Origin: Buddleja alternifolia
Lineage: Eukaryota > Streptophyta > Magnoliopsida > Lamiales > Scrophulariaceae
Assembly: GCA_019426215.1 (NCBI GenBank)
Contig: CM033400.1
Location: forward strand, 16,910,568 to 16,974,567
DNA length: 64,000 nucleotides
Direction: 5' to 3'
Part shown: positions 1 to 10,836 of the stretch, piece after piece
Position numbering within the stretch: position 1 is the stretch's first letter
How the letters are laid out: each line of letters starts with the position of its first letter
Notes under the pieces: model-generated
What the model was told of the DNA's origin: nothing
The model's database searches: none
What the model saw: the letters and a program-made list of their open reading frames with translations, nothing else
Program-made: the position numbers and the translations under genes

Positions 1-672
1 TGTAGGTGTGAATAAAAAATACTAATGTATGTATAACAACAATTGTAGTCCGGTAAATTTTGCAAACCTTCAAACGTAGTCCTTAGTCAAATACCCTTTA
101 ATTTTAGTCCGGCTTGCAATTAGTTAATTAGCACGACTTACGTTTCTTCAGACCATTCTTGGTGACTCCCGCGGCCTCAAGTCCGGGGACAATCTACACC
201 CTTCCCCATCTGCATATTCGCATGGGGGCTCCATGCGTATATTCAAATGGAAATCACTCAGGAATTAAGGTTCAAGACTCACCAAGCACCATGCCATTTC
301 TTCTCATGTTCTGCTAAATTCTTACAAGGAACGGTACGTCTTCTTCATCAAATATACCAAAAAATAATAACTTCTATTTCTTTGAGTATTCCAATCCCGT
401 TAAACCCTACTTAAACTCATTCTTTGATTTTTTTTCCTACTTTGAAAAAGGATGTGGAGGAGCAAAGAATTCAAGTCATGCCCAAGGCCAAATTATGGTA
501 CACGATGATCCCTTTGGGTTTTGTCTTGGATAGTATTTTTCTTTTGAATTTGAGTTTGATTTTTAATCCCTGATCATTAGGAATTTTGCTTTCATGCCTG
601 TTTAATTATCCCATTCATTAGTGATTAGATTATATAAATTTGTTTACAAAACTCAATTAGTTGTATATTGCC
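1..672. other. Intergenic DNA, no clear gene
   Basis: AT-rich sequence with no recognisable domain or RNA gene. The only coding-like feature is a 31-codon frame on the plus strand at 478-573 that begins MPKAKLWYTMIPLGFVLD. It could be a first coding exon of a small gene, but I see no convincing partner exon and do not recognise the product. Confidence 0.4.
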
Positions 673-815
673 AGGTTCTAAATACCGGTCCGGACCGGCT
701 GACCGGACCATATAATGGGCCGGCTCCAACCTTAGAACCTTTAATGTCTAAAAACGGGTCAAAACTGTGCAAACCGTGATCGGACCGCTAAACCATACGA
801 ACCGGTGCAAGTTCA
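673..815. mobile_element. CCGG-rich block, possible hAT-type MITE remnant
   Basis: The stretch starts with a GGTTCTAAATACCGGTCCGG-like run and has repeated CCGGACC/GGTCCGG words inside AT-rich DNA. Such words are common in plant hAT-derived MITEs. I could not find a matching second terminus or a target duplication, so this is a weak call. Confidence 0.22.
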
Positions 816-1345
816 CCAAAATGAGCTGATTTCTTATATTATTAAATATAGTTGGTCAAAATCCCAATTTCTTCTTCCAAATTACACATTAATTTCTGCT
901 TTTGTGAGGCAAAGTGAATGAGTAGCAACACAACAACATGGACATGCCGCAACAATTTATTTTTTTCGAATTTGAATCACCAAGAAACTATTTAAGTCTC
1001 TTCCCCTTCTCCTTCTCTCCCTCTTTCATTCTCTCTATCTCTAACTGTCTCTATTACTCTCATCCAGACAGCACAAAGCCACCTAAGTTTGTATGTGATT
1101 GTGTGATGAAATTAAAGGGGTGACGATATTTGATGAATGCATGAGCTTATATTGTTTTCCTAGAGGTTTTTTTCTTAAATTGCCATAAAACTCATAGCAA
1201 TTGTAGAGCAAGCAACCAAGCATCAAGGTAATTCAAAACCCTCAATTTGTATTTGAAAACGTGCAGCGCAAGATTTGATTTTGGGTTATTGCAAAATTTT
1301 TGTGCTCAATGGGTTAATAAAGTACAATAAAAATGGGTCTGAAGT
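816..1345. other. Intergenic DNA, nothing recognised
   Basis: AT-rich sequence with pyrimidine-rich stretches near 1000-1060. A 61-codon frame here (938-1123) is low complexity and has no domain signature. I see no gene or complete repeat. Confidence 0.4.
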
Positions 1346-1551
1346 TTCTTTTTTTTTTTTTTTTTTTGGGTTTCCCCACGGGTGTCCGGGCCAGCTCTCG
1401 CGCACCTCGACTAATCTCCGCTCGCGGTGCGTGGCTGCCGCTGGCCAAGCATTATTTTGACAACGCTAGGAATCGATTTTGGGAGCACACCAGATCAACC
1501 CCAAGTTGTCCCAGTAATAACCTTATACCACTGGGCCAAGAGGCTTGATTA
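1346..1551 (-). mobile_element. tRNA-derived SINE with poly(A) tail
   Basis: On the minus strand the unit starts near 1547 with TGGCCCAGTGGTATAAGG, which matches a tRNA-type RNA polymerase III box A. A degenerate box-B-like stretch (GGTTGATCTGG) follows, then a GC-rich body containing a GGCCCGGACACCC word. It ends in a run of about 18 A, seen as T on the plus strand at 1350-1368. The unit is flanked by a perfect 9-bp direct repeat GTCTGAAGT at 1337-1345 and 1552-1560, as expected for L1-type target-primed integration. SINEs encode no protein and rely on LINE enzymes. The box B is decayed, so this copy is probably inactive. Confidence 0.75.
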
Positions 1552-1786
1552 GTCTGAAGTGTCGTTTCGTGTGTAATTAGGTGCCTATTTGGATATTTGG
1601 TTGGATTTGCATTTGTTGAGGCTTAAATTCTTAAAATTGACTCTGTTTTTTCTTTTCTTTTTTACGTATATATGTATTTTATTATTATTTTAACCTAATT
1701 TTAATATATAAATAATTAATTATATTACTGTAACCTTGAACTAATAGATTTTCCAATTTGATAAGTGTATATGGTTTTAAAATGTA
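1552..1786. other. Intergenic or intronic AT-rich DNA
   Basis: AT-rich spacer between the SINE and the MITE. If the strictosidine-synthase-like gene continues beyond the left edge, this stretch lies in its first intron. No coding signal seen. Confidence 0.4.
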
Positions 1787-2064
1787 GGGATAATTGCATA
1801 TCATACCCGTGTCGTCCTGTGACACATGAAATCTACACATATCCCCTGTGTTAAAAAAATAACCTGAAATAATCTTATAATTTTCAAAACCCTTCACGAA
1901 ACCCCCCATTCGCGAAAGATAGTATTCATGTGCAGTGTATTTAAAGCAAAGTTGGGAATATCGTGCAGGATTTTGAAAAACATAAGGGCATTTTATGCTA
2001 TTTTTTAACTAATGAGGATATGTACAAATTTCGCGTTCCATAAGGTACAATATGCGTTATCCCC
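1787..2064. mobile_element. MITE with terminal inverted repeats and 8-bp target duplication
   Basis: The left end reads GGGATAATTGCATAT and the reverse complement of the right end reads GGGGATAACGCATAT. These are terminal inverted repeats of about 15 bp with a few mismatches. Similarity continues inward more weakly (ACACATATCC against TACATATCC). An 8-bp direct repeat AAAATGTA lies at 1779-1786 and 2065-2072, which fits hAT or Mutator-type insertion. At about 278 bp there is no room for a transposase, so it is non-autonomous. It lies in the apparent first intron of the gene at 2262-2654. Confidence 0.7.
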
Positions 2065-2261
2065 AAAATGTATAATATGTTTTTATATTATTATAACTAT
2101 TATTGTTATTACTTTTTATGATGTATAACAAGTATTGATGAAGCCACTTAAAAGGATAATTCTATGCCCACATACTCATATTCACACAAGTGGTAGAGTG
2201 GGTTTCATAGACGGGGAGCGTTGACCATATATTTTTCCCAAAATAGTAAAAGATTAATGAC

Positions 2262-2654
2262 CTTGTGAGCATCAGCGACGATGACTTCGCCATGGAGCCC
2301 ATGAACGATACCAAGCGGTCTGCCACCGGTGTTGACCCACTTCTCCACCGCCGAGTCGTTAATAGAAACCCGGGTGACCCACCCATCCCCACAGCCTGTG
2401 TATATTAAACCGGTCTTAGGGTGAAAGGCTATATCTTCAGGCGCCAACAACTCACCATTCCCAATCTTTTCTGAACCACGAAGCATGTGCGGGTTTTGTC
2501 TCGGAATAAACAACGCCCCTACTTCTTCTTTCTCATCACTTAACTCCTCGGGATACGCACCCGGGTCGAAAGAATCGAGCTGGTACAGTAACACGCCCGC
2601 CAGAATTGGCAATACTGACATCAAAATGGCTGAACGCCATACGATTTTCGGCAT
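2262..2654 (-). CDS. Strictosidine-synthase-like / APMAP-like protein, first exon only
   Basis: The exon encodes 131 residues beginning MPKIVWRS. A hydrophobic segment at about residues 9-24 looks like an N-terminal membrane anchor. It is followed by the first beta-propeller blade of the strictosidine-synthase-like family, with the motifs LLAPEDIAFHP, YTGCGDGWV and NTGGRPLGI, ending ...VIVADAHK. Family members are six-bladed propellers; many plant ones are membrane-anchored hydrolase-like proteins and not true alkaloid enzymes. After the AAG codon at 2264-2262 the minus strand reads GTCATT, a possible splice donor, at the point where the family continues with GLL. I chose the start at 2654 because upstream in-frame codons run through a TA repeat and are not family-like. 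Later exons are not found at 1-2261, so the gene either continues past the left edge or is truncated. Confidence 0.78.
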
Positions 2655-2655
2655 C

Positions 2656-2676
2656 GGGATATATATATATATATAG
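2656..2676. repeat. (TA)n microsatellite
   Basis: About nine TA units lie directly upstream of the ATG at 2654, so they would be in the 5' leader of the minus-strand gene. Confidence 0.8.
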
Positions 2677-2895
2677 TAGACTAATAGTGTAGCGCCCTTT
2701 AATTTTCTGTGTTTTGAGTAGGAAACTATATACGGAACGGAAGGGACGGGCGGAGATTGTTTTTTGCCCTTTTTTCTTTGTAAGAACAGGCGGAGATGGT
2801 TGAATACTTGAAGATATTTCTCTTTTATGAATTGGGGTTCCATTTATGGAGATGCGGTACACGTGTGCGAGGATAAAGATGATGCGAACATTATA

Positions 2896-2927
2896 GTATA
2901 ATAATAATAATAATAATAATAATAATT
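2896..2927. repeat. (ATA)n microsatellite
   Basis: About ten perfect ATA/TAA units lie upstream of the strictosidine-synthase-like exon. Likely length-polymorphic. Confidence 0.85.
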
Positions 2928-3221
2928 ACCTAGTTTATAACCAGGTACATACCAAAAAACACCAGGCAGGCGGTGACCTTTGCGCTAACCACACTCCTAG
3001 TTTATCGTTGTTGTGGATGCCGCACCCGGGTGACATGTGTCACCTTCTTTACTTATTTTTTCTTCTATTTTTAAATTATCTTTTCTACTTTTTGTTGCCT
3101 CCTTTATTCCATTTTCATTTCTGTTCTACTTCTTATTTTAAACGCGTATAAAATTCATTTTTTTTCTTGCTCATCTATATACGAATTACTTTACAGAGTA
3201 TACGTGTATCATTGTGAATCG

Positions 3222-3340
3222 AACAATTATATCTTCAAATTGAATGGTTTGATAGGTGGACCAAACAATTGTGTCTTCAAATTGAATGGTTTGATTGGTC
3301 CAACAATTGTATCTTCAAATTGAATGGTTTGAATAGGTAG
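3222..3340. repeat. Three tandem copies of an about 40-bp unit
   Basis: The words AACAATT and ATCTTCAAATTGAATGGTTTGA recur in order starting at 3222, 3264 and 3302. Spacing is 38-42 bp with small indels. Confidence 0.8.
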
Positions 3341-3473
3341 AATGAGATTATATTTTCATTACTTGATGTTTCACTATCGTTATTTTCTTTAGTTGAAAAT
3401 CAAATCATTTGAGTTGCGAGTGAATAGAATTAAAATATAATTTAACACAACTTATTTGTACTGTTCGATTCAA

Positions 3474-3597
3474 AAATTTAATTAGAATTTGATTTTGGAA
3501 TAATTTTTGGTTTATCCAGAAGTGTTGATTTGGAAATTTAATTAGTATTTCATTTCGGATTAATTTTCGGTCTATTCATAAGTGTCGATTTAGAAAT
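3474..3597. repeat. Two tandem copies of a 60-bp unit
   Basis: The segment starting AAATTTAATTAGAATTTGAT at about 3474 recurs 60 bp later with scattered substitutions, ending in GTGTTGATTT and GTGTCGATTT respectively. No coding potential. Confidence 0.7.
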
Positions 3598-3839
3598 TTC
3601 CTATAAGAAATTGTCTTAAAATTTTAAAACCAAAAATCGAAAAGGCAAGAAAAAGAAGTGGAATAAAGATAAGAAAAAGACTAAACCACAAAAGAAGAAA
3701 TATAAAAAAAATAGAAAAAGAAAGAAACAAGTAAAAAGTGGGAAAATACTAAAAGAAAAAGAAAAAATAAATGAAGGTAACATGTCACCTTCTGCCGCAC
3801 CCGGTGCACCACACCGAGTGCGGCATTGATCAAACCTAG

Positions 3840-4225
3840 ATTATGACCTTCTTTTGGTTGGTACAAAGTAGTATGAAGCACTTGTTTTATTTTTACCTTA
3901 TTCGGAAAATTAACGTTGAGATTTCATGGACATATTTTTTGTGGAAAACAAGAATTCATTATAATAAAAAGTAATATCAATGATAAATTTGAAGTGAAAA
4001 TATTAAAAATGTCATTAAATATATATAATGAGTGACAATAATTTTTGTTTTGTCACAATAAAATTTTTAGTGGCGAGTTTCCTTAAAGTTGCACTATTGA
4101 CATTTAGTGACATACGTATAGTGAAAACACACATAGACTTATAACTATAATTGTTGTTACCAAGTTGTTATTAAAGGTGTGTCATAAGAGTGACAACTTC
4201 TATACAAATCTTGTCAATATTAAAT
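3840..4225. other. Intergenic AT-rich DNA
   Basis: No gene recognised. Repeated GTGACA/TGTCAC words around 4030-4200 give weak inverted repeats, which may be the remains of a DNA transposon end. I cannot define borders. Confidence 0.35.
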
Positions 4226-5828
4226 TGTTGGAAAAAATAAATAAAAAAGCAGCGGAAAAGGTATAACGAAATTTTTTCAGACTTCCCAAAACAGGATCAA
4301 CCTGGGGTTTTATCATGCATATGTAAAAGTAGGAATTCATTACATTAACTCTTGTAGCAAAGTGGTTGGAGAACCAATAGCTTTCTTCAACTTCTTGAAA
4401 TCTTCAAGCTTTTTGCGAATTAATCCGGCTGATCGAATCTTGATCTGAGCAGTACAGTAGCACTACCTCTAAATTGTCACGTCGGAAAACTTGAATGAAA
4501 TTCTCCTCCTCTTTTGGCTTGGTGGCCAACGGTCTAGGGTAGAGAGAGGGAGAGAGTTTTTCTTTTTCTTGTAACTCAAGTGTATAATGACTTTTTCTAT
4601 ATGTAGGGCTCTAAGTGACTTATTTATATCACTTAAGTCAAAACCCTATGGACTTAAAAAGCCCATGTTAGGCGTCCACTATGACCGACCCGGTCATTAT
4701 GGATGTGCCTCATGATGCTTTACTTTTGGTCCAATCCAACCTTTTATTTAATTATTTAATTCAATCTAATTAATTAAACTAATTAAATAATTGATAGGAT
4801 AATTAATTAATTTTATTTCTCTAAGAAATAATATATTAATTAATACCATAAATGAATTAACTTATTCCTCCAAATAATTAATTCCATTTATTCAATAATT
4901 AATTTTAAGTATCCAATACTTAAAATATTGCTATAAGAAATACTCCAAAATTTATTCAATTTTTTCTTTTTAAACGTGACTCTTTATGTTCATCTTAATT
5001 TGGCAATGGGAGGATTCCATTGAATGTGGGTAACACCTAACCAGTCAAATGGCCCACATCATATGCCAAATAAGATGAAATGATTCATTTAAAACCTTTC
5101 CTATTATAATTCTCATGTGAATATAAACTCTTTGTTTTCATATCCCGGTCAAGTAAGAGTCATGGTTTAGGTCAAACTCATAAACTTGACTCTAGATATA
5201 TTTATAATAAGTCTAGATCATTGAGTTTTCTTATTTGATTCTTTCTCAAATAGTTTGTATGCTTTGGCCAAAGACTTTAGATCTAACTTATTTATAAATG
5301 CATAGGATAATTTCTCGTTCACTTATGAGGAAACGAATTCTATCTTGGATATAGGTTAATACTACTACTTGCCCATTAGGTTGCAGTTTGAGATCGACCC
5401 CACCAAAGTCTAAAGTTCAAACACACCTATTACAATTAATCAATTCTGTTATTGACTATCAAAGAGTGAAACCCATGTAACAAAATCGATGCGAGTCATG
5501 TCTAAGTACTGTGACCTCCATCAATGCACCTATGATATGAGTTTTTCATTACTTCCTAGTGATTGATGGACACTTCTCTCGTCAAAACTCATATCATACA
5601 AGTTTTGATGATTTTCAATGCCCAATTGGGAATCCTCGACTTGCAAACCAATTTAGTATACAAGTATTAAACTTCTTTAGTGCCTTAGAAAGTTAACTCT
5701 TGTATTCGTAGATTTATAGATGATTATATATATATATATCAATATTAATGTAAACAACTAAAATGCCTTTCTTGAAATATAGAATAACAATTACAAATTT
5801 ATAATGTCCTTTTTCTCTCTAATCCTCT
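4226..5828 (-). mobile_element. Copia-type LTR (LTR A), truncated at one end
   Basis: It starts TGTTGG and is alignable along its length with the next LTR at 5829. Shared words include AAGTGGTTGGAGAA, CTCTAAATTGTC, GCGTGACTCTTTA, GACTCTCTTGAC-like blocks and AACAATTACAAATT. It stops at CTCTAATCCTCT, where LTR B goes on for about 28 bp more to CCTAACA, so its last bases are missing. It contains a short pyrimidine-rich gene-like fragment but no real coding region. The adjoining minus-strand RNase H fragment suggests an Angela-like copia family. Confidence 0.65.
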
Positions 5829-7473
5829 TGTTAGGGAAAAATAACCAAACGCAGTGGAAACGGAATTTTAAAATTTTATTTGGATTTTCCCATAATAGGA
5901 TTAATCCCGGAGTTTTACCGCATTGAATGTATGATAGAGTAAACGAAACTTTACCCGTTGTAACGAAGTGGTTGGAGAATCTCATAAACTTGAATCCTTC
6001 AACTTCTTCACGAATAATTCTGCTGAAATCTTGATGATCCGAGCAGTCCAAAAGTCCTGCCTCTAAATTGTCTCGCCGGAAAAACTTGATGACAAAAATT
6101 CTCTTTCTTCTTCTTGGTAGAGGCCGACGGTTAGGAGAGAGAGAGAGAGGCAGATGAATTCTTTCTTGTGTCTCAAGAGTCAATTGTACCTTATGACCTA
6201 GGTATTAACTAATGTGATATATTTATATCACTTAAGTTAATACATTGGGCTTAATTAGCTCATCATTGGACGCCTATTTGGCCATCCATTATGGCCTTGG
6301 TGTGCCACTTGGTGCACTAATTTGAGCTTAGTCCAATCCACTATTTAATTAATTAATAATCTAATTAAATAATAGATAGGATATCTAATTAATTTTATTT
6401 CTCCAAAAAATAATATATTAATTAAATTATAAATGAACTAACTTATTTCTTCAAATAATTAATTCCATTTAATTAATTTTAAGCATCGAATACTTAAAAT
6501 ATTGCCACAAGAAATATTTCATATTTCCATCGATTTTTCCTTTTAAGCGTGACTCTTTAGGTTCATCTATATTTGGCAATAGGAGGGTTCCATTGAATAT
6601 GGGTCCCACCTAACCAAACAAGTGGTCCATATTTTAACCCAAATAAGATGAAATGATTAGATCATTTTTACCTTTCCTATTGTAAATACCGTGTGAATAT
6701 AAACTATTCATTTCCTTATCTCGGTCAAGTGAGAGTCATAGTTTTTGGTCAAACTCACTAACTTGACACTATGCTATATTTATAATAAGTTCAGATCAGT
6801 TAATGCTTTGGCCAAAGACTTTAAGATCTAACTTACTTATAAATGCATAGGATAATTCTTCGTTCACCTTCGAGGGAACGAATCCCATCTTGGATATCAG
6901 TCAAGACTACTACTTGCCCATTAGGTCGCAGTTCAAGGTTGACCCCACCAAAGGGTGAATTGGGTTTAACTACTCTAATGACAGACCTATGTCACAAGTA
7001 TACTTCAACTCGATTCCTCAAGTCTAAAATTCAGACACATCTATTACAATTTAATCAATCCTGTCATTTATTGTCAAAGAGTGAAAATCCATGTGACAGA
7101 ATCGATGCGAGTCATGTCTAAGTGCCACTATCTCCATCAGTGCACCTATGATGTGAGTTCTTCACTACTTCCTAGGGATTGGTGGGCACCTTTCTCGTCA
7201 AAACTCATATCATACAAGTCTTCATGATTTCCAATGCCCAATTGAAAATCAATGACTTGTAGACTATTTTAGTACACAAGTATCAAATTCCTCTAGTGCC
7301 TTAGAGAGTTAACTCTCGTGTTCATGGACTTATAGATGATTACAATATATAAATGTCAATATAATAGTAAACAACTAGTTGCCTTTTATTGATAGAATGT
7401 GTAACAATTACAAATTGATAATGTCCTAATATTCTCTAATCCTCTAGTGGCATTTGAGGACATTAACCTAACA
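5829..7473 (-). mobile_element. Copia-type 3' LTR (LTR B), complete
   Basis: The LTR is 1,645 bp and bounded by TGTTAGG and CCTAACA, a perfect 7-bp terminal inverted repeat. On its right, minus-strand RNase H coding sequence follows after a degenerate polypurine tract (ATATCCTACTTG on the plus strand; compare CAAGTGGGAGAT in the related element at 9014-9025). This order identifies it as the 3' LTR of a minus-strand copia element whose 5' part is lost at the junction near 7972. Confidence 0.75.
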
Positions 7474-7972
7474 ATATCCTACTTGTACTCAATGCCAATC
7501 ACTATGGTATCTAATACCCATCTTTTCAAGATGTTGATTCAGCACTGCCTGTGTCAAAGGCTTGGTCACGTTGTCTGCTGAATTTACTCTCTGAACAACT
7601 ATCTCGCCTCTTCCAACAATTTCTCTTATTATGTGATATCTACTCTCTATGTGCTTGGATTTGTTGTGAGACCTTGGTTCCTTAGCTTGTTCAATGGCCT
7701 CGTTATTGTTACAATAAATTGGCAATGGCATCTCTACATTAGGGACCACTTGAAGTTCTCCAAGAAATTTCCTAATCCAAACACCATCTTTAGCAGCCTC
7801 TGAAGCTGCTATGTATTCTGCCTCAATGGTGGAATCAGCGGTTGTGCTTTGCTTGGAACTTTTCCAAGTTACCGCTCCACCATTGAGCGTGAATATAAAC
7901 CCTGAAGTGGATTTTCGATCATCTACATCAGATTACAAATCTAAGTCAATATATCCGTCCACCTTCAAACTT
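7474..7972 (-). pseudogene. Copia RNase H fragment (end of pol)
   Basis: Read on the minus strand this is the C-terminal part of a copia RNase H. It has [49 protein letters not shown] and SADNV. The usual catalytic-region YCDN is YCNN here, and a stop interrupts the frame upstream near DLDL*SDVDD. The last open part is 86 codons (7489-7749). It feeds directly into LTR B. Beyond 7972 the sequence switches to a plus-strand copia fragment, so the upstream RT is missing. Non-functional remnant. Confidence 0.8.
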
Positions 7973-9010
7973 CCCTGTGTTTACAAGAAGGTCAGTGGGA
8001 GCAAGTTGACATTCCTAGTGTTATATGTAGATGACATATTACTCATTGGGAATGACATAGGAATACTCACCACAACCAAGAAGTGACTTTCGAGTACATT
8101 CTCCATGAAAGACTTGGGAGAGGAGACCTATATTCTAGGGATTCGGATCTATAGAGATCGAACCAAAAGAATGATAGGACTTTCTCAAGCCCTTTACTCA
8201 GAAAAGGTCCTAAAAAGGTATAGGATGGAAGATTCTAAGAAAGGGTTCCTACCAATGAGACATGGGATACATCTTTCGAAATCTATGTGTCCTCAAAGTG
8301 AGGAAGATAGAAAATAAATGAACGTTATACCCTATGCGTCTGCTGTGGGCAGCTTGATGTACGCGATGCTCTGTACTAGACCCGACATTGCTTATGATGT
8401 GAGCGTTGTTAGTCGATTTCAAGCAAACCCTGGTAAAGAACATTGGATAGCTGTGAAGAATATCCTAATGTATCTGAAAAGAACTAAGTATATGATTCTC
8501 ACCTATGGAAGTGGTGACCTGAGGGTGGACGGGTACACTGATTCGGATTTCTAATCTGATGTTGATAACCGAAAATCCACCTCGGGATTTGTATTTACTC
8601 TAAATGGTGGAGCGGTGACTTGGAAAAGTTCCAAGCAAAGCACAACCAAAGACTCCACCACAGAGGTTGAATACATAGTTACCTCAGAGGCATCTAAAGA
8701 AGCTGTTTGGATTAGGAAGTTCGTTGAGGAACTTCAAGTGGTTCCTAGCATAAAGCTCTCGTTGCCACTTTATTGTGACAACACCGGAGCTATAGCGCAA
8801 GCGAAGGAACCTAGGTCTCACAATAAATCGAAACAAATAGAGAGGATATATCACATCATAAGAGAGATCGTCGCACGAGGTGAAATAGCTGTTCAAAAAA
8901 TAGCCTCAGCCGACAATGTCGCTGATCCATTGACCAAGCCATTGGCACAGGCGGTGCTAGAAAAACATCTCGAAAAGATGGGTATTAAATACCACAGTAA
9001 ATGGCATTGA
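7973..9010 (+). pseudogene. Copia RT and RNase H fragment
   Basis: Begins inside the reverse transcriptase at CVYKK and includes the YVDDILLIGND active-site motif. Then come the RT C-terminus and RNase H with [37 protein letters not shown] and ADPLTKPLAQAVLEKHLEKMG. In-frame stops occur near 8083, 8315 and 8552, so it is dead. The sequence is close to the Angela-type pol of Element 3. It ends 15 bp before a polypurine tract and a 3' LTR. The N-terminal RT, integrase and gag are absent. Confidence 0.85.
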
Positions 9011-9013
9011 GTG

Positions 9014-9025
9014 CAAGTGGGAGAT
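9014..9025 (+). promoter_or_regulatory. Polypurine tract of the split Angela-like element
   Basis: CAAGTGGGAGAT sits immediately before the LTR start TGTTAGAG at 9026. This is the usual plus-strand primer site in this copia group, and the same sequence precedes the LTR at 61134. Confidence 0.75.
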
Positions 9026-9068
9026 TGTTAGAGTATATGCCCTCGAATGCCATAAAGAGGATAGATTT
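9026..9068 (+). mobile_element. 3' LTR of the Angela-like element, left piece
   Basis: TGTTAGAGTATATGCC starts an LTR that is interrupted after 43 bp by Element 1 and resumes at 23041. GATTT at 9064-9068 is the left copy of the Element 1 target duplication. Confidence 0.8.
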
Positions 9069-10610
9069 TGTTGGTCCCAAGTGGCATACGAAAGGGTCTA
9101 GAAGGGGGGAGGGGTTGAATAAACCTTGAAGTCTTTTTCAACTTCAAAAAGTTTCGTATTAAAATGGTTTTGGACGCTTGAGATGTAGACGCTTGACTGA
9201 GCGTTTACTTGAAATATAGACGCTTAGGCTAAGCGTCTGATGAAGACTGTTTTTAGAAAGTTAACTTAGACTTCAACATTTGAGTACTTTAACCAAGGAG
9301 TTTTAAGCGTCCAGTTCTTTAATTAGTGTTAGCACAGCGGAATGATTTTTGTCGTCTTTTTTTTTTTTTAAAAGCTTTAGCGTCACAGAAAGTGTATTTA
9401 GTTGCTTGGCATTTGATTAAGTTTTACTTGATCAGTTTATGATATGACAATATGTAAAACTGAATGTAAAGTAAAACACAATATTTGTAAGGTTCGTTGG
9501 GTGGTGTAATCCCAACTACGTCCTTCTTCTCCTTAAACACTTGGAGGCAATCCACTAAAATGATTCTCAAAGAATCACACAAAATCTTCTACAAATTAGG
9601 GAGAGACGGATGTCAATGACTTGAGCTCCTTGATCATACAGATTTCTGCTCCAAATCACTTCAATCCCCTTGCTTCTTTCACCCAGAAATACGGCAAGTA
9701 TCCAACTTTGACTTCACACAGATCGCGAGGCTTGGATAAGGGTTTTACTAAGAGGTTTGTTTGATTTTGATAAAGTTCAAACAACTAGGAATATCTCAGT
9801 AGTAATGTGGGTTTCTCTGAAAAGAATGTTTGAGATATTGGTTGACTGTCTCAGGAATTTGAAGAAAAGCAAAGAGAATGCTTTCTTGAAAATTTTGGTT
9901 TTTCTGAGATTGTAAGGAACGAGACTTCAATGCTACAGCAATTCAGCTTGATAATTGTTCTCTCTATTTTTGGCTTGTTGTTGAAGTCCTATTTATAGGC
10001 ATTCTTGGAAAAAGTGTCCGTTTGACACATGCACGAGCGCGTGTCTCTCACTTCCGCGAGTGAACAACTTTTGTCCTTTTTCCTGAATATCTGCTGCACA
10101 AAAGTTGGTGCTGCAGTCTTTGAATAGTTGACAGTCCAATAGGGTGGCTTCTCCGTATGTCTGAAAGTGCTTATCACATTTAATGCTCTTATCAGCATTT
10201 AATGCATTTGAATTAAATGTCCGTTGGCACTTAATGCATTGAGAATATTTGCATTAAACTCCTTCTGAACTTAGAAATAAATGCAGGTGAAATCAATCAT
10301 TGATAGACGCTTATTCAACCTTGAATCACTTCTATCCTATAAGTGACACTTGGTGTAGCTAGTCATTCTAGACGCTTGGAATCTTTATCTTTATTCAGAC
10401 TTCAGGCGCTTGAGTCTTCAAACTTTACTTCTGATAAACTCACTCAGAACATATCAGACGCTCAATCTAAGACAACTTAACCTAATAATCTAGAATAAAA
10501 ATAAAACAAAGCCTATTAACGCTTCAAAGCTGAAAACAAACTTACATATTTTGGGGTCTAACAAAAAGTCCTAATTGTCATCATCAAAACATCTAACATG
10601 AAATTCCTAA
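9069..10610 (-). mobile_element. Element 1 3' LTR
   Basis: Begins TGTTGGTCCCAAGTGGCATACG and is nearly identical along its length to the copy at 21477-23035. It ends ...ATTCCTAA next to the purine tract. The terminal CA seen in the other LTR has been lost by a small deletion. It contains many GACGCTT/GAGCGT words and a TATA box complement (TATTTATA) at 9990-9997. Confidence 0.9.
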
Positions 10611-10624
10611 ATTTCCCCCTTTTT
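10611..10624 (-). promoter_or_regulatory. Element 1 polypurine tract
   Basis: The minus strand reads AAAAAGGGGGAAAT directly upstream of the 3' LTR. This is identical to the tract of Element 2 at 49401-49414 and primes plus-strand DNA synthesis. Confidence 0.85.
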
Positions 10625-10836
10625 GATGATGGCAATACTTACTCTTTTATAGTTCAAGAGTTAGACAGCCAAAGTAAAAGTTAGCTTTGATTAGATAAGG
10701 TTAGTTAAAGTTAGTTACGCTTCAACGAGATGTTTCAGCTGAAAAATGCATTTTATATATATCAAAGATTACAAGCATTTTTACAACTAAAGAAAATATG
10801 AGAGACAAGAATATAGATAATGCAAATCAAAAAGCT

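Larger units (their letters stand above)
3001..3834. mobile_element. Candidate inverted-repeat DNA element
   Basis: The left arm (about 3001-3080) and the reverse complement of the right arm (about 3760-3834) share ATGCCGCAC, GTGACATGT, ACCTTC and a following T-rich TTATTTTTTCTT run in the same order. A CCTAG direct repeat sits at 2996-3000 and 3835-3839 and could be a 5-bp target duplication. The interior has only AT-rich sequence and short tandem repeats, with no transposase. The arms are imperfect, so this is a tentative non-autonomous element. Confidence 0.38.

Noticed and set aside
938..1123. 61-codon plus-strand frame
   Set aside because: Pyrimidine-rich low-complexity translation with no recognisable motif or splice context.
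1500..1550. tRNA gene
   Set aside because: Box A is present, but there is no cloverleaf and it is followed by a SINE body, poly(A) and target duplication.
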